From Psilocybe azurescens (lineage: Eukaryota > Basidiomycota > Agaricomycetes > Agaricales > Agrocybaceae), in NCBI GenBank assembly GCA_023853785.1, contig JAJIRX010000622.1:124001-188000 (forward strand): 64,000 nucleotides of DNA, given 5' to 3'. The position numbers and the translations under genes were made by a program. Every line of letters begins with the position of its first letter. Within the stretch, counting starts at the first letter, position 1. The notes under the pieces are model-generated. The model saw only the letters and a list, made by a program, of their open reading frames with translations, had not been told where the DNA came from and did not search any database. This document shows positions 12,238 through 24,396 of the stretch, piece after piece.

Positions 12238-13753
12238 TGGATGGATGCCAGTGCAGTGGATCGGCGCCCGTTGGGCTGTTGCCGCCCCCAATTTTTGTTG
12301 TTATACGTATCATATCTTATTTGATATATCATATTCTACCACATTCGAACTGCTACTCCCTACTACCCTCTGTGTTTTATCTTTTGTTTTCATTCTGTAT
12401 TGATATCCTTGTGACACATACCCTGTTAACTAGCACATGTAAGTACTGAATAATTCGCTGGCATCACATCTATCTGCCTACTATTCTACCATCGCTTTTT
12501 TTGCGCATTCCAAATATCGTGATTTTGATTACACACAAAAAGTTCTATATGAGATGCAATCTTTGGACGGTTTGGTAATACTCTGCAGAATCCGCGGAAT
12601 TAAAGCGAGGAGGCCCCACTTGACAGTATAAACAGCCAAAGTCAAGAAACACCACCATGAGGAAGAATCATATGTGGTGTTTGACTTCGTGGAAGGATGT
12701 GAACGCACACGGCCGAAAATAGGAACACTCAAAAGAAATAGGATCGGGAGAATATTTTTACCTCCTCGACATCGAGCTGTACCACTTCCTTGGAACATGA
12801 AGGCGATATCAAACAATACTTCTTCAGCAATGGGATGAAAATACATTCTTGAGAGTCTCGGGCATACACGAACAAAAATTCCCAGTTGCTCAGGGCGTAT
12901 TTTCGGAGCCGAACCCCAGAGCTAATTTAGAATCCGATGGTTTTTGAGTTTAATCACAATCTCACCAAATGAGAACAGTTGCAGGGATCCACTGATATGT
13001 GGGGCAAAAAAATCAGTTACTAACCTTGTGTTCTAGAAGGCAAAGTCGCGTCTCTCTCTGCGATTATTCTGTCCCCTTGCGTCCAATATCCGAGAGAGAA
13101 CGTAGGCAAGGCAATACCGCAGTCAACTTCGCTACAACAAGAGTATGCCCTGCACCTCTTCCTTCCAGTTCCTTGCATATGTTTTCCAACACATGACCTT
13201 TGATCTTTGGCAACCGTGATGACCGCGCGAAAGGACGGACAATACTTCAATCTACCCACCATTCACGTATGAAAAGATCACACGAAACGCTGCTAAACAT
13301 CTGAATGCCATGACATAGCCTCACGACCTGGGTTTATGTCAACGAAAAAATTGAGATGGTATCAAGACAAAGAAGATGAAAAACGGGCCGGCTGGTGGCG
13401 CGCGAGAGATCGTGCGTGTACGTACAGACGAACATGAAAAGAGAACAAATTCAATGACTGACGTATCTCCCCAGTTTCTTGGTCCGGGTGAGGTTACCGA
13501 GCGGGTTTTTCTCAGTTGAGAAGGAACGGCTACTAAGAAGGGTCCAAAGGCTAAATTAAATTGCGATCGAAATTGTATGTTGAAAGTCGAAGGCCTTTAG
13601 AGCGACGAGAGTAAAAAAGTGTCTATAATAAGTGGTAGACTCCAAATTCCAGAGATGAGCAACGATAGATAAAGCAGGTTCTAAGCATTTCAGATTCTGG
13701 AAACAAGGCCGTCCGTCTAAGTACACATAGTGACAAAGTAGTGAAGAAACAAC
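12238..13753. other. Intergenic region, convergent gene ends
   Basis: This lies between the 3' ends of the APSES gene and the phosphate transporter. An open frame at 12529-12846 (minus, 105 codons) matches no family and lacks convincing start context. I see no RNA gene or repeat. Both 3' untranslated regions should lie here. Confidence 0.4.
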
Positions 13754-16700
13754 TCACCCAACAATCTTCATTAGTATAAACCCGAGTGACGAGACAACCT
13801 GGCCGATGTGTAAAGATCAGGGAAATTGTGCCAATGATGACGAACGTGGTTACTTACAAACGTTGCGATTATACTCGCGGGAACACCATTCTTGAGGAAA
13901 TCTATGTTAGTAAGATATAGTTCGCCCATTTCGTCTTCCTGGGTAGCACTGTGTAGGCCGAAAGCCAGTGAGCAGAATAGAAACAATAGAAATGTCAGAA
14001 GACACGATGAAACCGAGGCCCGGAACATGAAGAAGGAAAGAGAGAAATTTTACTAACGCTGTCTGATTAGGGAAGCCAGAAACAGGCATCCCCATTCCGG
14101 TTGAACAGATGAGACCAGTGATAAATATAAGAAGGTTGCTCTGATCGCCCGGCAGATTTTGGCCAACCGTTTTGGCTATGGGGACGAGCAGGACACTGGC
14201 TATCGTGTGACTGATGAAAGTCGAGATGATCTAAAAAGTTCAAAGGGGCAAAAAGAAAACGGAAAAAATCCAGTGTCAGCAGATAGAACCCATGTTACAA
14301 TCCAGACACAGAGTAAACTGACCAATACGATGGGAGACAATAACAGCACGACCTTATATAGAGACAATCCATCGACAAGATCGCGAATTATGACATCCAT
14401 GATATCGAGGAGGCCGCTGGACATCACCCCTTTGCCTAATGCGATACCGCCCATTGCCAGGAACACGATGGTCCACATGAAGTTGTCAAAGTCGTCCTAT
14501 TACCGGAGCATGGTCAGTCATAACTTAAGAAAGGAGATCAAAACGACCTCCAAGACCCACCTTCTTCAATACACCAGTTGAGAAAAAAGCGACCACGGGA
14601 ATGATGGCGATGACACCCATGTCACCGACAAACTCTTCGATCTTGTGGGCCACGCACCACAGAGCAATAGTAAAGAGACACACGAACGTGACCCAGTATT
14701 GCTTCAAGGTAAACGGTTCCTTCGTTGGACGGATGGCCTTGATCTCAATATAGCCATCGCCATCAGGCGAACGAGCGGGCTTGTACGAGAGAAGAAGCAA
14801 CCACCATATCAAGAGAATGGAAACAGCTGAGACGGGCAAAGCCACAGCAAACCAAGTGGCCCAGTCAACCTTAGGGTCCATGGCATCCAGAGCGATAAGG
14901 TTCTGAGGTGACGAGATGGGTGAACTTTGGCCGCCGACGTTGGCTGCCAACGCAATGGCAAGCTATCAAATAAAACAAAAAAAATTACGCAAATGAGACA
15001 CCTGAATTAATCAAGGCAGTTATGGCGCACCAGCCCCGACTTACTATGAGACACGGGCCGAAAGCCGACTTTGGCGGCAGGGTTCGCAAAATAGGCTGAA
15101 GAGAGCATTATCAGCGAAAAGTATGTCCAATGCGAAAACACCCGACACGGCTGGTCAGGCGGTAAGATGTCCAAGAAAAGCACATACACGAATCAAGGTA
15201 AAGCAGAGGGTGGGGGCCGCGACATTGCTGTGGGAATAACCGATGTTGTCAGTTTCGTGGCAGAGAAATTGGGGACAATGGAATATGCCAGATCGGAGAA
15301 AAAGGGTGTACCTTATCCACATGCTTGCGAAGCAGGAGACTCCCATGAATGTAAGCAACACTGTACTTGGACGAGTACCGGCCAAACTCAGGACGCGTGT
15401 GATTAGAACACGATCAATATTCGTCTTGCTCAATGCCGAAGAGATGGTGAAGCCGCCGATGAGGAGCATGATTGTAGGTGAAAACATGATTGAGAAAACA
15501 TATCTGATGAACAAGAAGTGAGTAAGGGATTTTTCCGAGGATTGTGGGACGTACTTTGTAGCATCAGGCGGTGGTAACTGGACGCCGTCGACATCTCTAA
15601 TGACACGTAAAAGGACCAAAAGAAGTGGAACAAACATTGAAGTAACAAAAAGAGGTATAGCCTGCACCAAGTGTTAGTTATAGACAATGAATAAAGGGAA
15701 ATGCGTACTTCTGTAGCCCAAAGTACCGTACAAAATGAAAGAATAGCCAAGCACCTATTAGCTTCTAATCCCTTAACGACCTGGATATTCAACATAATAA
15801 TGAAGACGGCGAGAGCGAAAAGCTTGAAGATCTTGCGTTTCGTAATCTTGAACATCCCCACAGGTGTAGGGATATCCATGATTCCTGCTTCTGGCTTATG
15901 CACCAAAGTCGCGCCAGCCGCATCTTCAGTCGCACCTTCGCCTCGTCTTTCTCGGCCAATCATCTGTCGCCATACAGTATCGCGCTCCCATGCGATGTTT
16001 TCGCGCTGATGCAATCGAAGTTGCTGACGGGCAATAGACTTGTCGCCGCGTGCAACGCATTTCGTATACAATTCGAGAAGACGATTGAGGGAGTCGTTGA
16101 TCTTGTCTTTTGAGGCTTGGGTAAAAGGCAAAGAAACTTCAACGACAGTGTGCAGGTATCGATCCTTCAACTCTGAATAGGTGACTTTGTCGTATCTAAT
16201 TGAAGATGTAAGGGCATTTCATAGAAGGAAAACAACATATATGCGCACTTCTTGATGATTTTTCGGAAGCCCGAGTAGTTAACCTCGACGTATGACTTGA
16301 GGTTAGTAAAAGATATGTATAGATTGGTGATTCGACGTTTGTAAAGCAGTCGCGTATCGTACGCATAGTCCGTCCGAGCCGTCCAGACGGTATGATCTGT
16401 CGTTGAGGAAGAGGACACGAAACTGTCTTTTAGTTTGTTGGCGAGTTTTGCGACAGCGCCTTTCGGGCCTTTGGCATGTCGCACAGACAAGTAACTGTCC
16501 TCCATGTCTTCAAGTGATGACAAGCTTTGTCGGCGTTGTATCTCTGGGGATGCGCTCGGTCCCGCTGTGACGTATTAGCCATGAAAATTGAGCGAGAAAA
16601 GGTGAGATCACAGACCTAGTGAAATACGACGCTTTCCTGCAGCACTTAACTTCCGCTGTCGAGATACGGAGGTTCGTCTGCCATCCGGACTGCGTGAATT

Positions 16701-17199
16701 AGATATGCTGTCGTTGTCGTCTTCCTCGTCCTGGTCCTCGTAATCATCATAGTGTTCTCCTCCCTGAAGACCTATTTCATCCTGCAAGAGCACGTCCTTC
16801 TCCAAATCTTCAAGGTCGTCAAAAAGCTCCTTGGACTGATGCTCGTAGAATGTGACTATCTTCCTTAGTTCTCGGTCAAGCAGGGGTATGAATATTCCGT
16901 CCGTTTCCGTGGCATCAGCTTCATTGAGCAATGCACTCCGTTCGTTGGATTCCAAGTCGCGCGAAAGAGAAAGATCCCGTCCACTTTGCTGCTTCTCCAG
17001 TTGGTATATGTACTTCTTGAGAGTGTCATATCTTCCAAAATGGCAATAGGTCAGTCTGTGCTCCGTAAACCAACATCCTAGTGAACGTACGCAATGTATT
17101 CATCCCACCAATCGGACACTGCGTTAAACTTGAGCGACGAGCTATGTTTCTGTGAGAAATGCGTCTTCACAAGTGCCGAAAACCATACCTGAACTTCAT
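13754..17199 (-). CDS. PHO91-like phosphate transporter with SPX domain
   Basis: This is a low-affinity phosphate carrier of the DASS/ArsB fold with an N-terminal SPX sensor for inositol pyrophosphates; in yeast Pho91 exports phosphate from the vacuole. The start is a tiny exon at 17199-17189 (ATGAAGTTCAG). Its intron ends at 17142, and splicing yields MKFSSSLKFNAVSDWWDEY, the SPX signature. Next come YIYQLEKQQSG, an acidic linker (about 16760-16690), RRITNLYISFTNLKSYVEVN and YSGFRKIIKK. The membrane half has SPTIMLLIGGFTISSALSKT, then ANVGGQSSPISSPQNLIAL and STGMGMPVSGFPNQTA, which fit the two SNT-type substrate loops, and ends VVSSLGFILMKIVG at 13754. At least eight introns; no frame break noticed. 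Very sure of the family, less of membrane location. Confidence 0.92.
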
Positions 17200-17999
17200 A
17201 ATGAATGCTGCGGGTACAAGATGTGTACTTCTGCCGAGATTCTGACGAGACAAAGGAAGAAGAGGTATAGACTCCAGTCTGGTATCGGTTTTCAGTTATA
17301 AAGCTTGATGGCCATTCAACAATGCCTGCAATGCCGGGTGAAAATGAATGAGCTCGTTCCCGGAGTAGTCGCCAAGGATATGAGCCAAAAGAAATGCCTG
17401 AACAAACTGCCATGGCAAGTTGCCTTTTTGGATGTTTAAGCCCCTGTAAGGTATTGGATATGGCTTTCAAAGTTCGAACGTTTGTGATCCAATCTTAAGG
17501 AAATTAGCGCCGCCAGGAAACCACGTAAATATGAATTATAAACTGTACGGTATACGATTTTATTTGAATTCTCTTGGAGTGCCGCTTTCAATAATTTGTT
17601 GAGAAAGTTCACCGCATTTGCCAACACCCAAGTGTTCTCATAAAACTTAAACATAACGATAGCAATAGTTTCTGAATATATTGAACACGGCACATATTTT
17701 TCTCACCTTATGGATTTACTTTGAACGAATTAAGATCCGAAATGTGTGATCTATTAAATTCACGCTCAAACCACAACAAGATGATGAGCTGTCCGACGGC
17801 TTCTCGGAAGCATCTGGAGACTCGAACGTTCACCGCTCTATGACCATCCTTCCTGCACGCAATATACGTCTATCCACTTGATTACTAATGAGGTGGGATA
17901 TTGACCAGAAAGGAAGAACCAAACTATCGGGAAATATGCAGTCTTTTACGATACCACAAGGCACCATAATGACTCAATCCCAAGCAGACCACGCAAGAG
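17200..17999. other. Intergenic region upstream of the phosphate transporter
   Basis: It holds the transporter's promoter. A minus frame at 17436-17693 (85 codons) is Leu/Asn-rich and matches nothing I know. No phosphate-type CACGTG motif was noticed near the start. Confidence 0.35.
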
Positions 18000-18853
18000 T
18001 TTTGCCAAATAATCGTTGAATAGAGGTGGTTCATCAATGATGGCCTCAAATCAGCTGTATTGGATCCCTTCTATGATTCCATCTCCAACGTTGGGCCCGA
18101 TCAGGATATCATATCCTACGTTTATTGCCAGTACAACCTTTTGGACCGCTACCTTGTGGACCGAATCCGAAGCCAATGATCTGGCTCGGGGACAGTTTCA
18201 AAAATACAGTATATTGTACACAGCTTCCTATAATCAACATGAGCCTTCAGGCTAACTTTGGCTTATTCAAAATTCGCAACAAAAGTGCCGACGTCCACTG
18301 CAAGCGCTCGGCTATAAATAACTTTGCCCTTTGGCAAATTGGCATTGATAGAATTTGCTTGGTCATATTATTACATGTAGCATTCGCGTTGGGCTACTAT
18401 GTAGCGTACCATTCTGTGTGATGGAATTTGGATAATAATTGAAAGTTCGAAGTGTTTATTAGGAATTTATTAGGAATCCTCCGGGAAACTTGCTTTTGGA
18501 CGCCCATGTTACACCGGCAGCATATTTGGCTAATACGAACTACATGGAAGAAAGATATATTTACCCAATCCGCTTATTATAATGACGCTGAACCACTGAT
18601 CGTGAATGTTATCGGGAGACAACATATTAAGAAAGCCGGTGACAAATATAACAAATATTGCCCTTGTGCCCATGACAATCTGTATTGTCTCTAGAGCGAA
18701 AATACCATAGACAATGGCCCTCAAGAGAGGCTTGTGCTTGCTAGCAAATGCAAGGTGATAGAGGCATAGGTAATGTGGACAACCAATCAGACTTAATTCT
18801 GGAACTTGAAGTATATGACTGATAAAGACAAGTTTGGACCACAAGAACTCCAT
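18000..18853 (-). pseudogene. Broken DUF6534-type membrane protein gene
   Basis: The N-terminal half is close in sequence to the intact DUF6534 gene at 21659-23040. It reads LLNSGVYGVLVVQ, then after an intron-like break CLYHLAFASKHKPLLRAIVY, GIFALETIQIVMGTRAIF and DQWFSVIIISGLG. The intact paralogue has AIVYGIYMLETIQTVMVGR and DLWFSVPIIGGLG at the same places. Beyond about 18560 the frame fills with stops; only a weak trace (VVLAINVGYDILI, near 18100) of the later helices remains. The tail exons LVQKLIRLTVETGVLT and MYANTIMVILNSRM have no counterpart. I infer a dead copy from a local duplication. Confidence 0.6.
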
Positions 18854-19990
18854 AGACCCCAGAGTTCAAAAGAACTGCTAGAAACTAGGCTTATTTAGCA
18901 TTGTTGTACATCTCCAGTTTAAGTAAGCAGTTTATGACCAACGTTTCCACACTATAAGGTGCCGTTGCTCTTAAGGTCATAGGGTAGAGTTAAAAATTGT
19001 GGTGCTTACCCATGGGTGCTAGAGAACAACATATTGCCCGCAGTAGAAGATATCAAGACAGATGGTTACATCAATGGTTTATCTCTGTCTTTATACCAAC
19101 GTCTGCTGCAGGTAAAAAAAAAGGGCAGCGGCCATCGATGGGTAAGTATCAAAGAGAAGTTTTAACCAGCGCCTTCTGTTTCCAATTATCGGAAATGAGA
19201 ATTGATGCCGAATGTGGGCCGAATGGGTGCTTCTTGTCGATGCTTACCGTAGATTCTCAATTCGTTTTCGCCGGAGGCAACATCTTGAATATTATGAGTT
19301 CTAATGAGCCTATAACTGGTTCAAGTTAGTGGCACACCAATGTCCAGGTCTCGAAGAAATGTGATCGGCCTTTTATAATCGAAATGAAGTTAGTGAGTAC
19401 TACATAGTACTGTTCGAATTGATGTACAAGATGCTATGCTCACCAAGCGCTCCCTATCATTACCAATAGACCGAAGCATCTTTCTGGATCTTGTTAGAAT
19501 TCTAATTTACATACAGCCTTGATACAGTCCGGCCTTGCCACTCAATGTGCGTTCATGCCGCATAAATACAGGCCCACATGGCTACTACGGGCCCAGCCCA
19601 ACATATGACATAGGCAGAGATTCAATCAGACTTCAGAGCCGCGGCTGAATGCAGCAATGCTCCATAGAGAATGGTAGATTGACCGACTCCAGCTGCCTAT
19701 GCAAAGTTTAGTATTGATTCTGTCTAGTACAACTTGGCATTTTTAGTGTCTTTCCTCACTCATTTATCAACTTACCACTGAATCCTAGTTAAAATGTTGC
19801 TTCAGTGGATTCCATTTGCTCCATTTCCTTGTTGCTTAAAGTCTTGCTTCCGCCTGGGACTCTGGGTCAAATCGTTAAGTATTGTTATTTCCCGACAATC
19901 AGTGTCACTTTTGCCAATTTGCGATCACGAACTCCGCTTGAAGTTGAAATTGAACCAAGCTCTGCCGCTGCCATTGAATTAACTTTCATC
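18854..19990. other. Degenerate intergenic DNA
   Basis: The plus frame at 18997-19329 (110 codons) has no known domain. No RNA gene or clear repeat is seen. It separates the dead DUF6534 copy from the F-box remnant. Confidence 0.35.
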
Positions 19991-21030
19991 ATGACTTCAA
20001 CCGTGACTTCCTCGGCCCCACATTTACCGTTGGACCTTCTCACAGACATTATCGACATTATAGCGAGCGAAGATGACTATAGCACTCTCAAGGCATGCTC
20101 ACTGACTTGGCGGACCTTGATACCCCTCTGTCAAAAACACATATTCCACACTATAGACTTTCGAACAGGTTCTTTCTCGACAAAACCTAAAAGAGTCTTA
20201 ACCGAAAAGTTTCTATTGAGTCGAGGGAGCCACTAGAACTTCTCCGTGGATTACAAACTACGCCCGGGATTTGCTATGCCAGTCGATAACACGAGGGAGT
20301 CACATTCTTTCAACCGGCCTTCAAGCGAACCTGTATCATTGCTGGCTTTACTTCAACTTCTTATGAAGGTGCACACTCTTATTATATCAAGCGAAGATGC
20401 CTGGAAATACTCTTCTGTACGATCAAGTCTCCTTCGTCTTGTGCATCGTCCAACTTCAGACCTCGTTCCATGCATCAATCTTAAGCGTCTATCTCTGGAC
20501 GATGTCTACTTCTTAAACTGGGCCGTAATACAATGGATGCATCTATCAGGGCAGTACAAGCTGACAACCTCGAACTCTATGGAATAACTGCTAGAGATCT
20601 GCGAAGCATGCTGCAAGGAGCGTGGACGAGTAGAGGCATGCGCATTATTGATATACGAAGGTTCACAACGATCTCGTTCGGACTTCGTTGAACTGTGCGT
20701 AAAATTATTGCAGATATTCTCAAGCATGCCTAGTGCCTCGAAAAAATGTACTTACACCTCATCCCGGCCAGTACGCAGTCTATTTCTACTTTCTGCTGCT
20801 TGTGCCTTACACTCAATATGATTAGGCAAGAAACCACACCTGCTTCTTAAAATGCGCGTCTTTAGCGCGCTGAAATTTCTCACTCTAGAAACCTATACGC
20901 GCGTTAGCGTCATAATGACCGACCTCTTTGCGGACCTGACAGGCACATTTCGGCAATGTTTTGGCAACGTCGAAGCTTTGAAACTCGTCTCCATTCTAGG
21001 GGAAGATTGTCGCTTTAAAAAAGAATCATG
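19991..21030 (+). pseudogene. F-box/leucine-rich-repeat protein gene, frame disrupted
   Basis: F-box proteins recruit substrates to SCF ubiquitin ligases, and agaricomycetes carry large families of them. The start gives MTSTVTSSAPHLPLDLLTDI, then ASEDDYSTLKACSLTWRTLI, a clear F-box with its LP..L start and W near the end. The first frame stops at 20236. The neighbouring frame continues EPLELLRGLQTTPG if the GGG at 20224-20226 had one more base. Further family-like segments follow in shifted frames: LLALLQLLMKVHTLIISSED and INLKRLSLDDVYFLNW (20320-20530), then FSALKFLTLETYTRVS (about 20865). Several stops remain, so this is probably a pseudogene, partly worsened by sequence error. Confidence 0.6.
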
Positions 21031-21658
21031 AATCTAGCTTAAGAAAGCTCTTCTAGCACCCGGGCTTGTTGTTGTTACGAGTCGAAGTTAGTATTAATTA
21101 CAGGCACTCTAAGGTCATGAAAAGCATGCATTGGTAGACAAGCTCGGGACACACCCGGAGACATTTTCGACATGAGTAGTTCGTTCAAGTTTGACTTTTC
21201 TGTTGTCTACGGATATTCTCGAAGGCCACAATACACCCCTGCTATAATAAGAGTTTAAGTTAGTCGACCCGGACTTCACTAAATTGTAGAAAGTGGCCAA
21301 CAACTTGATTCGCAGTAGCGCACCGTCGAGTCTATTGATCCAGGAACCCGGACATCGAAGCTCTGGGTACAATTCAACGTGAGCTGGGCCCTGTCGGAAA
21401 TCACTACCAATGTTAACTACGCGAAGATACGAAAATCCTCGAAGGCATTAAGAAAGGTTTATGAACTTAGCCCGATGTCAGTTTTATAGCCATATTTCCT
21501 CATCACTATTCATTGAAAGTGCATCAGATTCACAAATTGTTCGAGCACTTATATTGCTCACTATTGGCTAGCTTGGTTTCAATGTCTCTGTCACTGCTAG
21601 AGCATTAATTCTAACTAGTGCCTGTGAGTGATTATAATTAATCCTAACTCCCATTGAA
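21031..21658. other. Intergenic DNA between the F-box remnant and the DUF6534 gene
   Basis: One minus frame at 21115-21372 (85 codons) is unrecognised and is not supported by splice signals. Nothing else stands out. Confidence 0.35.
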
Positions 21659-23040
21659 TTACGACTCCTCAAACGTCAAATCTGGCCGCTCAGCTGATGC
21701 AAAAATAAGGCCTGCAGCAAGTACGCCTTCCTGTCCCGTATCCCATTTTGATACTCCTATAAAGCTCATCCTACTGTTAAGTATCACCATGATTGTGTTC
21801 GCATACATCTTGGACAGTAAGGCAGATGTAATTTGATAGTACTGAGGGTGATCCGTTGGGGCAACCACGAGGATGATGTTTAATAGAGCCACAAAGGCTA
21901 TATTATGTATCAGAAAATTAGATAGAGATCAGGAGAAATACTCACCTGTCAGCACTCCGGTCTCTACAGTCAAACGAATTAGCTTTTGCACGAGTACACG
22001 TGTTTTTTTATATTCTGGCTTGGTATGAGATAGCTTCGGCGACTCAACTTTCAGGACTTAAAGTAAGAACCAGATAATTAAAGCTCACCATGTAGGTCAT
22101 TAAACAGGCAATAGTTAGGTCGCACGTCGCCCCTGACGCATTCCAGATCTACGACGTCATTGATTAGAATATTTTATCATAAAAGGGTTTTGCTTACTAG
22201 GAACGGAAGCCTTGTCTTTCTGCCCCAAACACGACTCCAAAACCGGACCTGAACCAACTCAACGCTGGTTACTATTGTTGACGCTAACTGTACAATAGAA
22301 AGCTGATTCAACGGTCTTATGTTAGCCGATTGTGTTTCGTGTTAGCCTTTATCGTCCTCCATACGTACAACGAGCACCGCTCCCGCGACAAGCCTGTAAT
22401 ACGGGATGAATTGTCCAAGGATGAGAATGCGACGTGCGTAGAATGCTTGCACTATGAATATCACTTGAAGTCCATCAGCTTACATGTCAATGATTGTCAG
22501 GCACAGAGTTAGAAATCTTGAAACGCACCCAATCCTCCTATGATAGGAACACTGAACCACAAATCTCGAACCTCGTCCGTGGATTGAGGATCGAGAAAGC
22601 CAAGAACATGTATATTAAAGACTGTTCTTCCAACCATCACTGTTTGTATTGTCTCCAACATATAGATGCCATACACAATAGCTCTTAGACGGACACTGTC
22701 TTTGGCACTGAAGGCAAGATGATAGAGGACTGCAAGACATGGTATTAATCAGGCTGCTGGTAGCCTAGGCAGTGGGGGCAATGAGAACGAGTCACAAACA
22801 AGCTTGGGCTGTCAACACTCCATAAGCTCCGGAATTCAAAAGAGTCGCTAAGAGCTGAAAATACCGATTGTCATCGCCTATTTGTGGTACTGACAAGAAG
22901 AATATTCACCAATACTTCTGCGCTAGTAAGATTGTTTCCCGTCAATCAGAGAGCTACTAGCAGAATACGGATGACAAGCACCACATGTGTCCTCACCTCT
23001 GGACGCCGGAGGCATACGGATAATCCGTAGCGGAAAACAT
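21659..23040 (-). CDS. DUF6534-type multi-pass membrane protein
   Basis: This is a member of a basidiomycete-expanded family of unknown function with about seven helices. The start at 23040 reads MFSATDYPYASGVQ and continues over short exons: SAEVLLLATLLNSGAYGVLT, VLYHLAFSAKDSVRLRAIVY, GIYMLETIQTVMVGRTVF, DLWFSVPIIGGLG, FIVQAFYARRILILGQFIPY, QLSIVQLASTIVTSVELV, IWNASGATCDLTIACLMTYM, LVQKLIRLTVETGVLT and ALLSKMYANTIMVILNSRM, ending at 21659. The order of helices and the closing LxxKxYxNxxxxxLNSR motif fit the family. All frames connect through plausible introns, so I read the gene as intact, unlike its relative at 18.0-18.9 kb. Ligand and role are unknown. Confidence 0.72.
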
Positions 23041-24396
23041 TGCGGCGAAGTTCGCACCTGAAGAACGTATATGTAAAAATGAAGCCTTTATATTTGCGAA
23101 TGGCAGACTCCTCTGCGGGGGACACGGAGACACTCGCTAGTCGATTTTACATCGGGACTGTCGGAATCGCGTTGCACCATGATGATTGGGTATAAACAGC
23201 CTGCTTGAAATTCTCCGACATCCACTAAGCCCGAGTCTTACGGAGTGTCAAAGAAGCAGAAGACGTCCCCGTACCATCGTAAAAGGAACCCACAGTGGCT
23301 TACTGTTTGCCTCAGTGGTCGCTCAGCAGAAAACATGAGAACCGGAATTCGACAGGAAGCATCTGTTCAAAATGAATTTTAGTTGTCGGGTTGGTAGCGG
23401 TTGATACGTTCAAGTTCAGGTTTTTTTCAGGTTCAAGTCGAGTGCAACCATTGGTCCATTGCATCCTCACATCAGATACCTTCCCTTTTGGAACCGTCAC
23501 GATACCGACGCCACCAGATAAAGAGTCACTCAGCCTCGCTCTCTTGTTACTTCCTTATAATTGACTAGCTCCAGGGTCCAGAAATTGCATCAGGCGTTGG
23601 CCTGGCGATATCATCCTTTATCGGTGAGTTTGGGTATGGTGTATGATTATTGTTATAAGCGGTCTGACAGACTGTCCAGGAAGGAATGAAAATGCTTATG
23701 TAATGCAATGCCTCGAAACTTCCGTGGTAAACGTAAACATTTTCCCTTTGTACACCGACGTCGGTCGCCGACTAGCTGAGCCCTGCAAAGTTACGGTGGC
23801 AAAGAATTACTCACAAGGCATTGGCGATATCTATGTCGTGGAAACGATTTTGGATGGCCCGGCAGGAAGATAAAATTGGAGGAAAGTGAGACCGGCGGGA
23901 GTTTCGTGAACGACAGACAGCACAACAATTCGATATTGTGGTTCTTCCCAGGGCTTGGGACCATCGAAAGCTTTGTGGAAACCTGAACAGGGAAATAACT
24001 GTCAAGCTGAGACGAGACCTGCGGACACGACGACCATATGATCCTCGATTGGCGCTACAATTGACGCCAGCTATAAATGGATTCGTTTCCCATTCGAAGC
24101 AGGAAAGAATTTTCGACGGGTGAGCTATCTGAGTTTATCAAAGAAAAACCCCTAGACGCTGTCTACCTGTGTCAGGTATTCTCAAACACCGAAAGAAAAA
24201 TACGTCGGTCGAATGCCTCGTCAGGAGACTGGTTTAGTGTGAACCCCTTCACGACAAGGGCAGCGACTGATCATCCAAATGAAAACTCCATAAATTGCCC
24301 ATAAATGCAGACTTTAAGATACAACAATATTGAACGATAACCATAACAGCATAAAGAAATGAAATGAAAAATACCAAATTAACAGCCGCTTCAGAT
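23041..24396. other. Intergenic region with unrecognised frames
   Basis: Frames of 60-76 codons on both strands (23312-23500 minus, 23643-23873 plus, 24077-24304 plus) match nothing known and do not join by clear introns. The left part should hold the DUF6534 promoter, the right part the 3' end of the BRCT gene. Confidence 0.35.
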
